DNA of 5,664 bases, from contig JAKCCC010000153.1 of NCBI GenBank assembly GCA_021838985.1, forward strand, positions 1-5,664. The letters run 5' to 3'. Of this stretch, positions 1-5,654 are shown piece by piece. Position numbers and translations under genes: made by a program. This DNA is from Planctomycetota bacterium. Its GTDB lineage: Bacteria; Planctomycetota; Phycisphaerae; WQYP01. Within the stretch, counting starts at the first letter, position 1; the number at the start of each line of letters is the position of its first letter. The notes under the pieces are model-generated. The model was not told the DNA's origin, did no database searches, and worked only from the letters and a program-made list of their open reading frames with translations.

Positions 1-1
1 G

Positions 2-1069
2 ATCGAGTTGCTGGTGGTGATCTCGATCATTGCGATCCTTGTTTCCATTCTGCTGCCCGCCTTGGCCAAAGCCCGGGAACTGGCCAACCGGGCCGTCTGT
101 ATGGCTAACATCCGCGGGATCATCCAGTCCATGGTGACGTATGCTCAGTCGAATAACGGCACTTTCCCGGTTATGGGAATGCTCACCTACTGGCCCAATT
201 CAACCGGCTACAACTCGATGTATCTCAACAACGTCTGGGCAGATAATGCGCCGGCTGCCACTGCGCCGGAGATGGTGCAGTCCTGGTACCGTTGGGTGGG
301 CAGCAATCCCCCGGGTGCCTGGGGCGGGCCGGATGTGTGGCCCAGCATGTGGATTCCGGTGCTGGAGGGTTACACCACGCCGGCCAGTTTCATTTGCCCC
401 TCCGATCCACTGGCGGTGGGTCCCTCACTTGAGTCCAACCCCACTGACACCGCGGTCTCCCAGGGAAGCCAGACCATTCCGCCCGGATACTACCTGCCCA
501 ATTTCGGCGCTGTTAATACCGCCTCGGTGGGCGAGTACAATTACAGTGTCTGGGATGGTCCGGGGCAAGGCGCCAGTTATTCCATCGCCTTCCCGTGGCC
601 CTGGATCGGAGGCACCCAGTGGATTGATACCGCTCCGGGCGACTGGTGGACCACTTCGGGCGCGAACAGCCAGGTTCCGTTGGTCAGCGATATGGCCCCG
701 GCGGACACCAGCAGCGACACGGGCGTGTTTCAGCGCATTACCACCACGCTGCCGACGGCCAACACTTACGGCCCGTATATTTATAATTCCGGCAATCATG
801 CCGGTGACGGGGAAAATGTAGGCTTTGGCGATGACCATGTGACTTGGGAAACCTCACCGTACGTGGGCCAGAATGGTGACAATATCTTCACTTACACCAC
901 GGCCACGGGGGTGGTCAACGGAACCACGGATACCAATGAGGTGGGAATGTCCGGGGCGGGCGAGCTGCCCACGCCGGAGTTGCGGCCGCGGTCCGCGCCC
1001 TTTGATATTTGTATGACGCCCATCCGCACGGTAAACCCCACGACTGCGGCGCAGGGCGCGGCATGGTGA
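2..1069 (+). CDS. Pseudopilin-like secreted protein with N-terminal prepilin methylation helix (5'-partial)
   Basis: The reading frame is open from base 2, and the true start lies upstream of the window. The first visible residues (IELLVVISIIAILVSILLPA) are the hydrophobic helix that follows the prepilin peptidase site in type IV pilin-like proteins. The Glu at 5-7 is probably the conserved +5 Glu; the cleavage site itself is outside. Then come the usual KARELANRAVCMANIR segment and a Trp/Gly/Pro-rich globular region. Near the C-terminus is an H-x10-D-x-H element (His at 797-799, Asp-Asp-His at 830-838) followed by a DNIFT motif. In planctomycete and related families this is the 'processing-associated H-X9-DG' type ending. 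355 residues are visible. The family is abundant in PVC bacteria, and individual roles are mostly unknown; some are thought to form secretion-linked pseudopili. The stop codon overlaps the start of the next gene, so the two are probably cotranslated. Family is fairly sure, function is not. Confidence 0.88.
   Translation: MELLVVISIIAILVSILLPALAKARELANRAVCMANIRGIIQSMVTYAQSNNGTFPVMGMLTYWPNSTGYNSMYLNNVWADNAPAATAPEMVQSWYRWVGSNPPGAWGGPDVWPSMWIPVLEGYTTPASFICPSDPLAVGPSLESNPTDTAVSQGSQTIPPGYYLPNFGAVNTASVGEYNYSVWDGPGQGASYSIAFPWPWIGGTQWIDTAPGDWWTTSGANSQVPLVSDMAPADTSSDTGVFQRITTTLPTANTYGPYIYNSGNHAGDGENVGFGDDHVTWETSPYVGQNGDNIFTYTTATGVVNGTTDTNEVGMSGAGELPTPELRPRSAPFDICMTPIRTVNPTTAAQGAAW
1063..1069 (+). other. 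Stop/start overlap ATGGTGA coupling genes 1 and 2
   Basis: The ATG of the hydrolase (1063-1065) lies inside the last codons of the pseudopilin gene, whose TGA is 1067-1069. A weak Shine-Dalgarno (AGGG, 1053-1056) sits 6 bases upstream of the ATG. This arrangement is typical of translational coupling. It supports the ATG at 1063 over the in-frame TTG at 1009, because a recognisable export signal begins right after it. Confidence 0.7.
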
Positions 1070-4000
1070 ACGTGGCCCAAGCAGCGGGTCTCGATCGTCG
1101 TCGCTTCCTGGCGGCCGCGGCGGGCGTGCTCGGCCGGGCCGCGTTTTCGGGACGGGCGGGGCCGGGGGCAGCGGCAATGGCCGGGCTGCTAGGCGGTTGC
1201 GCGCGGGCCGGGCGGAGAGGGGGCGCGGATCGACCGGCCACGATCGGGGCGCAAAGCTTGTGCCTCGGCGCCAGCCAACTGCCTTTAGCCGGTTACTTTC
1301 CCCTGGGTTTCGTGCTCGGTGAGAACGGCGTCTACGAGCAGGGGTTCGACCGCCTCATACCTCTGGGGTTCAACGAATCGCAAACCATCATCGTTCCGTG
1401 GGCGAGCGGCGCTTCCCCGGCCATGCCGGCGGCTTCCCGGAGCGGTCTGTGGTTTGTGTGCTGCTGGAGCGCCTACGTTCTGGGACAGATCGACCTGGCC
1501 ACATTCAAGACGCGCTGGGGGAGGTTGCCTGCAGCCGTGGACGCCAACGGCCAGGCGGCGCGCGGCGGCGCTTCTGTGTTCAGCCGTCGTACCCGCCGTT
1601 ACCTGGTGGACCGCGACGCCAATTGCGTCGCCGCGAATTTAAAGGGCTGGGACGGGCAAAGCGACCGTGTGCGCTGCTGGGGAATAGACAACGAGTGGAA
1701 CCTGCCGCTGGACTATTCGCCCGTGGCCAAGCGAGCCTTCCGCCGGTGGCTGGCCGCGACCTACCGCAGCGTTGCGGCATTGAACGTGGCGTGGGGGGAA
1801 CACTACAGCGCCTTCGGGCAGGCTGAGCCTCCCGGTCCAGGCCCGGGCAGCACCTTGTATCACTACACCAGTTTCGATCTAGCCAGCGCGTCGTCCCCCA
1901 ATTACGCCGCGTGGTTGGACTGGCATGCTTTCCAGGAGGCCAACTACGCCGCGGTGGTCGCGGAGCGCTTCAGCGCCATCCGCGCGGCGGATCCCACGCG
2001 GCGCCCGGTGGTCTCGAAGAACAGCGACTGGACGATCGAGGACACCATCGTGGCCAAGGCGGCGATGGTGGACTTGGGGCTGGTGGCAGAGAAAATAAGG
2101 CCGGCCTCCGGCGGGCTGATGGCGTTGGACTCGTACGAGGCCGGTGAGGCGGCGTGCTACTTACCCAACTATGTGTTCCACTGCATTCGCCCGCTAAGCG
2201 GCGCGCCGGGTTACGGGGTGTTCCTCTCCGAAACCAACGACGGCGACCCCAGCGGCCGGGCGTTCGCACGGACTTATTGGCGCCTGCCGTCCAACGGGCT
2301 GAAAGCCGTCAACTACTTTTGTCTTGGCGGAGTCGGGGACACCGGCGACTACGCCGCCGATGGCTTCGTAACCCCCACGGGGCGGATGCTGCCGAAACTG
2401 TACTACGCGGCGCGCTGGGCTAACATGATTCATCGGACGGAACGCTTTTGGACGGAGGCCACGCCCAGATCGGCCGTACCGCGCGTGGCCATTCTGATGC
2501 CCCATCGTGACGTCATGATCGCCCCGAATCCAGCCTGGCGGGACTATTCATGGGCGCCGACTCCCCCGCTGAACAACCGCATAGCCGTTTTCGGCTGGCT
2601 GCGCGAGCAGGGCTATTGGGTGGATGTTATTCCGTACCAAAAGCTCCATCCGGGCTACCTGGCCAGCTACGAGGCGCTGTTGTTAATCGGTGCGGATCAC
2701 CTGGCCGCGGACGAGTGCGCCGCCGTCGCCGACTACGTACGGTCCGGCGGCTGTGTGCTCGCCGACACCGCGGCTGGATACTTCGATGAGCACCACCGCG
2801 TGCATCGCGGTTTGGACGGGGTCCTGGGCATCCAGCGCCGGGGCGTCGATCTCAACAATATCCTCCGTTCGCGATGGCGAGTTGCTTTTGCTACGCGGTG
2901 GGGCCGGGTTGCTGGCGAGGGTCGGGTGCGTGCCAGCTTGACCACCGCCGAACTTCTGTATCCCCGTAGCCAGGCGGACCGGGTAACGGCAGGGACCGGC
3001 CGGGCGACGCGAAATCGCTTCGGACGAGGGATGGGAATCTGGCTGAATACCCAGTTGGGCACGCTACGCTCTACGGCGTCGGCAGCGCCTGCGATGTGGC
3101 TAGAAGAATTGCTGCGGCAGGCTGGGGTACGGCCAGCGTATCAGGCGTCGCGCTCCGCGCACGCCCCTTCCGCCTGCGCGGCAAGGCAATTGCGCATAGA
3201 GCAGCCCTACGCGGATGCGGTCGGCGGCTGCGTTCTGACGGTGGCCAACGCGGGCGCACAGGCGCTTCCGGCGCTGGCGGTGGAACTGCCGCGACTCCAG
3301 GAATCCGCGGGCGCCGTCTGGTGGGCCCCCGCCGAAACCGCCAGCCTGGAAAGATTGCCGGTCAAGCCGCTCGGCGGGCCGGAAAATCGCTGCACCATCG
3401 AGTTACCGGCTATCTCCAGCGCCGGCGTGATTTACCTCCTGCGCAACGGCCCTCCCCTGCTGGGGTTCACTGATTTCAGCACCAGGCAAACGGGTCGGGA
3501 CGGCGCCACGCCGCTGGTCTCACCCGGCACGGCCTTCCAGGCCGCGGTGCAATTGGTGAATCCCATGGCGAGACCCCTTCCTGCGGGTACGTTGCGGCTT
3601 GCCGTTCCGCAAGGCTGGCAGGCCGAGCCCTCTGAGATCACAACGGCAGCGCTACCGGCGGATCAGGAGGCGCGGTACGGGATCACCATCACGCTTTCCC
3701 CGGAAACGCTGAATTTCCGACCGGAGTGGCTCTATCCACTGGTGGCCCGTTGGGGTACGGGTGCATCCAGCGGTAGTCCGCTTGAGGCAATTTGCACCGC
3801 CCATGTACAGGTGCGTCTGAGCCCGGCGCAGGTACCGCGGCTGCTCTCGGACAACCCGGGCTGGAAGAATTACCGCTATCGGATTCGCACGGGGTGCGCC
3901 CGCAAATTACTGGTGTCGATGGCACACGATACGGCAGTAGTGCTTTTCGATCTCAGGCGGGTTTACGAAGTTAACCGGGTCCGGATTCACTCCCGGGCGG

Positions 4001-4221
4001 TCTTGCATTTCAGCATTGCGACCAGCCGTGATGGGAGATGTTTCGCCCAGGTCGACGCCGGCGACGTCATGCACCCGCAGGGGTTATGGGAGGCCTGGCT
4101 CGTGTCCCGGATTTTCCGGGCACAGGGCCGGTACGTGCGCGTGACCGCCAAGCTCCGGCCCGGCGAAAAGTTAGACCCCGCCGCCGTAGAGGTCTGGGGA
4201 CGCACAAGCAGCCCGGCCTAG
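1063..4221 (+). CDS. Exported GH42-like glycoside hydrolase (putative beta-galactosidase) with C-terminal beta-sandwich and discoidin-like domains
   Basis: The product has 1052 residues from the ATG at 1063. Residues 11-17 (DRRRFLA) match a twin-arginine signal, and LLGGC at 42-46 could be a lipobox, suggesting a Tat-exported lipoprotein. Arginines 25 and 31 inside the hydrophobic stretch weaken this. Residues about 60-465 resemble the GH42 (clan GH-A) barrel: GIDNEW (207-212) with Glu211 as probable acid/base, then FRRWL (226-230) and LNVAWG (240-245), a family hallmark. SETNDGD places Glu390 as candidate nucleophile. The gap of 179 residues is close to the 171 between E141 and E312 that I recall for the Thermus A4 enzyme. 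Residues about 474-668 look like the GH42 middle (trimerisation) domain, with LLLIGADHL and DYVRSGGCVLADT. A beta-rich stretch, a NEW3-like domain (about 820-900) and an F5/8 type C-like domain (about 934-1047) follow. GH42 enzymes cleave terminal beta-galactosides, but the substrate here is unproven. The protein is divergent and could belong to a sister family such as GH165. Confidence 0.82.
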   Translation: MVNVAQAAGLDRRRFLAAAAGVLGRAAFSGRAGPGAAAMAGLLGGCARAGRRGGADRPATIGAQSLCLGASQLPLAGYFPLGFVLGENGVYEQGFDRLIPLGFNESQTIIVPWASGASPAMPAASRSGLWFVCCWSAYVLGQIDLATFKTRWGRLPAAVDANGQAARGGASVFSRRTRRYLVDRDANCVAANLKGWDGQSDRVRCWGIDNEWNLPLDYSPVAKRAFRRWLAATYRSVAALNVAWGEHYSAFGQAEPPGPGPGSTLYHYTSFDLASASSPNYAAWLDWHAFQEANYAAVVAERFSAIRAADPTRRPVVSKNSDWTIEDTIVAKAAMVDLGLVAEKIRPASGGLMALDSYEAGEAACYLPNYVFHCIRPLSGAPGYGVFLSETNDGDPSGRAFARTYWRLPSNGLKAVNYFCLGGVGDTGDYAADGFVTPTGRMLPKLYYAARWANMIHRTERFWTEATPRSAVPRVAILMPHRDVMIAPNPAWRDYSWAPTPPLNNRIAVFGWLREQGYWVDVIPYQKLHPGYLASYEALLLIGADHLAADECAAVADYVRSGGCVLADTAAGYFDEHHRVHRGLDGVLGIQRRGVDLNNILRSRWRVAFATRWGRVAGEGRVRASLTTAELLYPRSQADRVTAGTGRATRNRFGRGMGIWLNTQLGTLRSTASAAPAMWLEELLRQAGVRPAYQASRSAHAPSACAARQLRIEQPYADAVGGCVLTVANAGAQALPALAVELPRLQESAGAVWWAPAETASLERLPVKPLGGPENRCTIELPAISSAGVIYLLRNGPPLLGFTDFSTRQTGRDGATPLVSPGTAFQAAVQLVNPMARPLPAGTLRLAVPQGWQAEPSEITTAALPADQEARYGITITLSPETLNFRPEWLYPLVARWGTGASSGSPLEAICTAHVQVRLSPAQVPRLLSDNPGWKNYRYRIRTGCARKLLVSMAHDTAVVLFDLRRVYEVNRVRIHSRAVLHFSIATSRDGRCFAQVDAGDVMHPQGLWEAWLVSRIFRAQGRYVRVTAKLRPGEKLDPAAVEVWGRTSSPA

Positions 4222-4239
4222 GCGGCGGGGCCGGATGAA

Positions 4240-4270
4240 GGACGGGGGGCGCCGTGGTGATGCCCCGTCC
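4240..4270 (+). other. 8-bp stem hairpin downstream of the hydrolase gene
   Basis: GGACGGGG (4240-4247) is exactly complementary to CCCCGTCC (4263-4270), with a 15-base loop. It begins 18 bases after the hydrolase stop and directly abuts the terminator-like hairpin at 4271. It may protect the transcript's 3' end or help termination. High GC makes chance pairing possible. Confidence 0.4.
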
Positions 4271-4288
4271 GGCGGTAGTCCGCCTTTT
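4271..4288 (+). terminator. Possible intrinsic terminator of the pseudopilin-hydrolase operon
   Basis: GGCGG (4271-4275), loop TAGT, CCGCC (4280-4284) and then TTTT (4285-4288) make a short all-GC stem with an immediate T-run, 49 bases past the hydrolase stop. The stem has only five pairs and the T-run only four bases, so it may be leaky and allow read-through into the next gene. The adjacent upstream stem (4240-4270) may strengthen it. Confidence 0.5.
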
Positions 4289-4322
4289 GCCAGCGAGTCG
4301 CTCTTGTTCGGCCCGCCGCAAA

Positions 4323-4337
4323 CGGATCGGAGATCCG
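4323..4337. promoter_or_regulatory. 6-bp inverted repeat (CGGATC-GGA-GATCCG) upstream of the lectin-like gene
   Basis: CGGATC (4323-4328) and GATCCG (4332-4337) are perfect inverted arms with a 3-base centre, 63 bases before the start codon of the third gene. It could be an operator half-site pair or a small leader hairpin. I see no convincing sigma-70 -35/-10 pair nearby, so the regulatory role is a guess from position and symmetry. Confidence 0.3.
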
Positions 4338-4388
4338 CCGCGACGTCAAACCCAACCCTGGAAACGGGTAGTACTGGCCCCCTTTTAG

Positions 4389-4395
4389 AGGAGGT
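4389..4395 (+). promoter_or_regulatory. Strong Shine-Dalgarno AGGAGGT deciding the start at 4400
   Basis: A full AGGAGGT lies 4 bases before the ATG at 4400, the best ribosome-binding site in the window. It shows that the gene starts at 4400 and not at the in-frame ATG at 4235, which would place coding sequence across the terminator-like hairpin. It also suggests efficient independent translation. Confidence 0.85.
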
Positions 4396-4399
4396 TACG

Positions 4400-5341
4400 A
4401 TGCGAGCGTATCAAAGCGGCTGCGGGGAAAGCCTGGTGACCATCAAACGTCGGGCGGGTACGGCGGCGGTGTTAGCGGCGGCCATGATGGCGGCGGGCGG
4501 TGCGGCGCTTCCTCCGCATGCTCCGCCGCTGGTGCAGGAGGAATTCCATTATCCGACGCTAAAGAATGGCGCGAATTTCGCGGGAACCGCGGCGGCCGCC
4601 GCGGGGTTGGCGGGCACATACAGCCTGAATGCCACCCGTTCCACCGTCACTTATGATGCGACGGGCCTGAGCTTCCCCGGTTTGCAAACCAGTGGCGGAG
4701 CGGTGACCCTGCATCCCACGGGCGGGGCCACCAGCCTGTCCGTGGAACTCTCCCCGCAGGCCCTGCTGACCAGCACCAATCTTTATGGCGGCTACCTGGT
4801 GAATATTGCCCCGCTGACCGCCACCAGCATCCCGGCAGTGATCATCGGCGATAAAAATGCGCCGCAAGCCTACGATAGCCGCCTGCAAATCTATGCCGCG
4901 GCCGGAGGGTATAAGGACGCAAATGTGGGGCAAATCACGCTTTATCCGGAGAATAAAACTTACTACGACAATCACGGCGCACCGTTAAGCGCCGGAATGA
5001 CCTATTTGGTCCTATTCCATGTCAGCGGTGTTAACCACACGAGCGGCCCGGTGTATATGGAGGAGTGGATTTTAAGCAATCCGCAATATCGGCACTTCGC
5101 CGCACATCTGACGCGGGGAGCGCTGAACCGGGCGGCGCTGGGCGCCACGGCCGACGCGGTCACCGAAAAAGGCTTCATCAGTTGGGATCATGTGGCCGGG
5201 CATCCCTATTTCAACGTAGGTTCCGCCAAGGGCGACGGCCATTATCTGACGCTCTTTGACTATGGTTCGGACGCGACTATTGACGAAATTCGCCTATCCG
5301 CCCGGGATTTGGCGGCGGTAGCGCCACGCGCGAAGCCGTAG
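4400..5341 (+). CDS. Secreted LamG/ConA-like beta-sandwich protein, function unknown
   Basis: The product has 313 residues. The N-terminus is an export signal: a basic patch (KRR, 16-18), a hydrophobic Ala/Met-rich core (19-36) and a probable signal peptidase site near AAL (35-37). The mature part starts around VQEEFHYP. It is rich in Gly, Ala, Ser and Thr with alternating beta-strand patterns. It ends in DYGSDATIDEIRLSARDL, which resembles the last strand (DEIRL) of the laminin-G/concanavalin A-like proteins common in planctomycetes. Segments such as YLVLFHVSG and MEEWIL fit the inner strands of that fold. I see no catalytic motif. Unlike many relatives it lacks a PEP-CTERM or other C-terminal anchor, so it is predicted to be soluble and secreted. 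Its place behind a glycosidase suggests glycan binding, but this is inference. The protein has little direct family signature, so treat it as a secreted hypothetical with a likely jelly-roll fold. Confidence 0.75.
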   Translation: MRAYQSGCGESLVTIKRRAGTAAVLAAAMMAAGGAALPPHAPPLVQEEFHYPTLKNGANFAGTAAAAAGLAGTYSLNATRSTVTYDATGLSFPGLQTSGGAVTLHPTGGATSLSVELSPQALLTSTNLYGGYLVNIAPLTATSIPAVIIGDKNAPQAYDSRLQIYAAAGGYKDANVGQITLYPENKTYYDNHGAPLSAGMTYLVLFHVSGVNHTSGPVYMEEWILSNPQYRHFAAHLTRGALNRAALGATADAVTEKGFISWDHVAGHPYFNVGSAKGDGHYLTLFDYGSDATIDEIRLSARDLAAVAPRAKP

Positions 5342-5401
5342 GCCGGGCTTTCCAACGGGGTTAAGGACCAATCTTTCGTAACCGTTCACGGGCCTAAAGC
5401 T

Positions 5402-5423
5402 ATGCCCAACGCGGCCTCTGACG
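5402..5423 (+). repeat. 22-bp direct repeat, copy 1
   Basis: This 22-base sequence, starting ATGCCCAACG and ending CTCTGACG, recurs without change at 5469-5490. The copies are 67 bases apart, and the 45-base spacer holds a strong palindrome. An exact 22-base match by chance in 5.7 kb is very unlikely. It looks like a module of an intergenic repeat element. Confidence 0.9.
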
Positions 5424-5434
5424 CCGCACTCTGT

Positions 5435-5463
5435 GGTGCAGGTCTCCAGACCTGCCGCCTTTT
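5435..5463 (+). terminator. Palindromic repeat (copy A), probably also the terminator of the lectin-like gene
   Basis: GCAGGTCT (5438-5445) and AGACCTGC (5448-5455) form a perfect 8-bp stem around CC. If C5456 is bulged, GGT (5435-5437) pairs with GCC (5457-5459, one G-U wobble), giving an 11-bp stem directly followed by TTTT (5460-5463). That is a plausible intrinsic terminator 94 bases after the stop of the third gene. The same sequence family appears again inverted at 5625-5643, so it is both repeat and terminator. Confidence 0.6.
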
Positions 5464-5468
5464 CATCG

Positions 5469-5490
5469 ATGCCCAACGCGGCCTCTGACG
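5469..5490 (+). repeat. 22-bp direct repeat, copy 2
   Basis: Identical to 5402-5423. After this copy the sequence diverges: copy 1 is followed by CCGCACTCTG and this one by GTACATTATC. The second unit is therefore incomplete, or the array was interrupted at 5491. Confidence 0.9.
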
Positions 5491-5505
5491 GTACATTATC
5501 CGGGA

Positions 5506-5525
5506 TCCGGGGCGAAAGCTCCGGA
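5506..5525. other. 8-bp hairpin with GAAA tetraloop
   Basis: TCCGGGGC (5506-5513) pairs with GCTCCGGA (5518-5525) with one G-U wobble, closing a GAAA loop of the stable GNRA class. No T-run follows on either strand, so it is not an ordinary terminator. It may be part of a structured RNA or of the repeat region. Function unknown. Confidence 0.5.
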
Positions 5526-5541
5526 AAAATGCTGATTTTCC
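5523..5541. other. Overlapping 6-bp inverted repeat (GGAAAA/TTTTCC)
   Basis: GGAAAA (5523-5528) and TTTTCC (5536-5541) are perfect arms around a 7-base loop. The left arm uses bases 5523-5525, which also close the GAAA-loop hairpin, so the two folds compete at those bases. The A/T-rich stem is weaker than the GC-rich one. Confidence 0.4.
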
Positions 5542-5624
5542 AGCCATAATACCGAACCAGACCTCCCCTTAACAGCTGCGTAGAGTAAATGTCTCATTAC
5601 AGGCCAAACGGAGTGTGGCTGTCC

Positions 5625-5654
5625 GGCAGACCTGGAGGTCCGCACCACAAACCT
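5625..5654 (-). repeat. Inverted, diverged copy of the palindromic repeat (copy B, 30-bp unit)
   Basis: Read on the - strand, this matches copy A (5431-5459) across GTGGTGC, the central CC and CTGCCG. The stem is GCAGACCT (5626-5633), GG, AGGTCCGC (5636-5643), with one mismatch (A5628 against C5641). Two stem pairs differ from copy A on both sides, so pairing is kept. The first ten bases, GGCAGACCTG, recur at 5655, which defines a 30-base period. Confidence 0.75.

Noticed and set aside
425..838. 137-codon open frame antisense to the pseudopilin gene
   Set aside because: It is a shadow of the GC-rich coding strand; the + strand protein has clear family motifs across the same bases.
1009..1062. 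In-frame TTG start that would lengthen the hydrolase by 18 residues
   Set aside because: The extra residues are not signal-like, no good ribosome-binding site precedes it, and the ATG at 1063 starts directly before a twin-arginine signal and overlaps the previous stop.
3770..4283. Identical 12-base sequence GCGGTAGTCCGC at 3770-3781 and 4272-4283
   Set aside because: About one 12-base match is expected by chance in a window this long and GC-rich; the first lies inside coding sequence.
4304..4374. Promoter candidates TTGTTC (4304) and TAGTAC (4369)
   Set aside because: Neither has a matching partner box at 16-18 bases, so no sigma-70 promoter is called.
4235..4399. In-frame ATG that would lengthen the lectin-like protein by 55 residues
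   Set aside because: It would run through a terminator-like hairpin and bury the signal peptide internally; the AGGAGGT at 4389 fixes the start at 4400.
5354..5386. Imperfect stem AACGG(GG)TTA/TAACCGTT just after the third gene, considered as its terminator
   Set aside because: It needs a 2-base bulge and a 15-base loop and has no T-run; the palindrome at 5435-5463 is a better candidate.
5294..5476. 60-codon open frame on the - strand
   Set aside because: It is made of repeat sequence plus antisense of the third gene, with no ribosome-binding site or recognisable protein features.
5402..5490. Possible CRISPR array
   Set aside because: There are only two repeat copies, the 45-base spacer contains a strong palindrome related to another repeat, and no cas gene is in the window.
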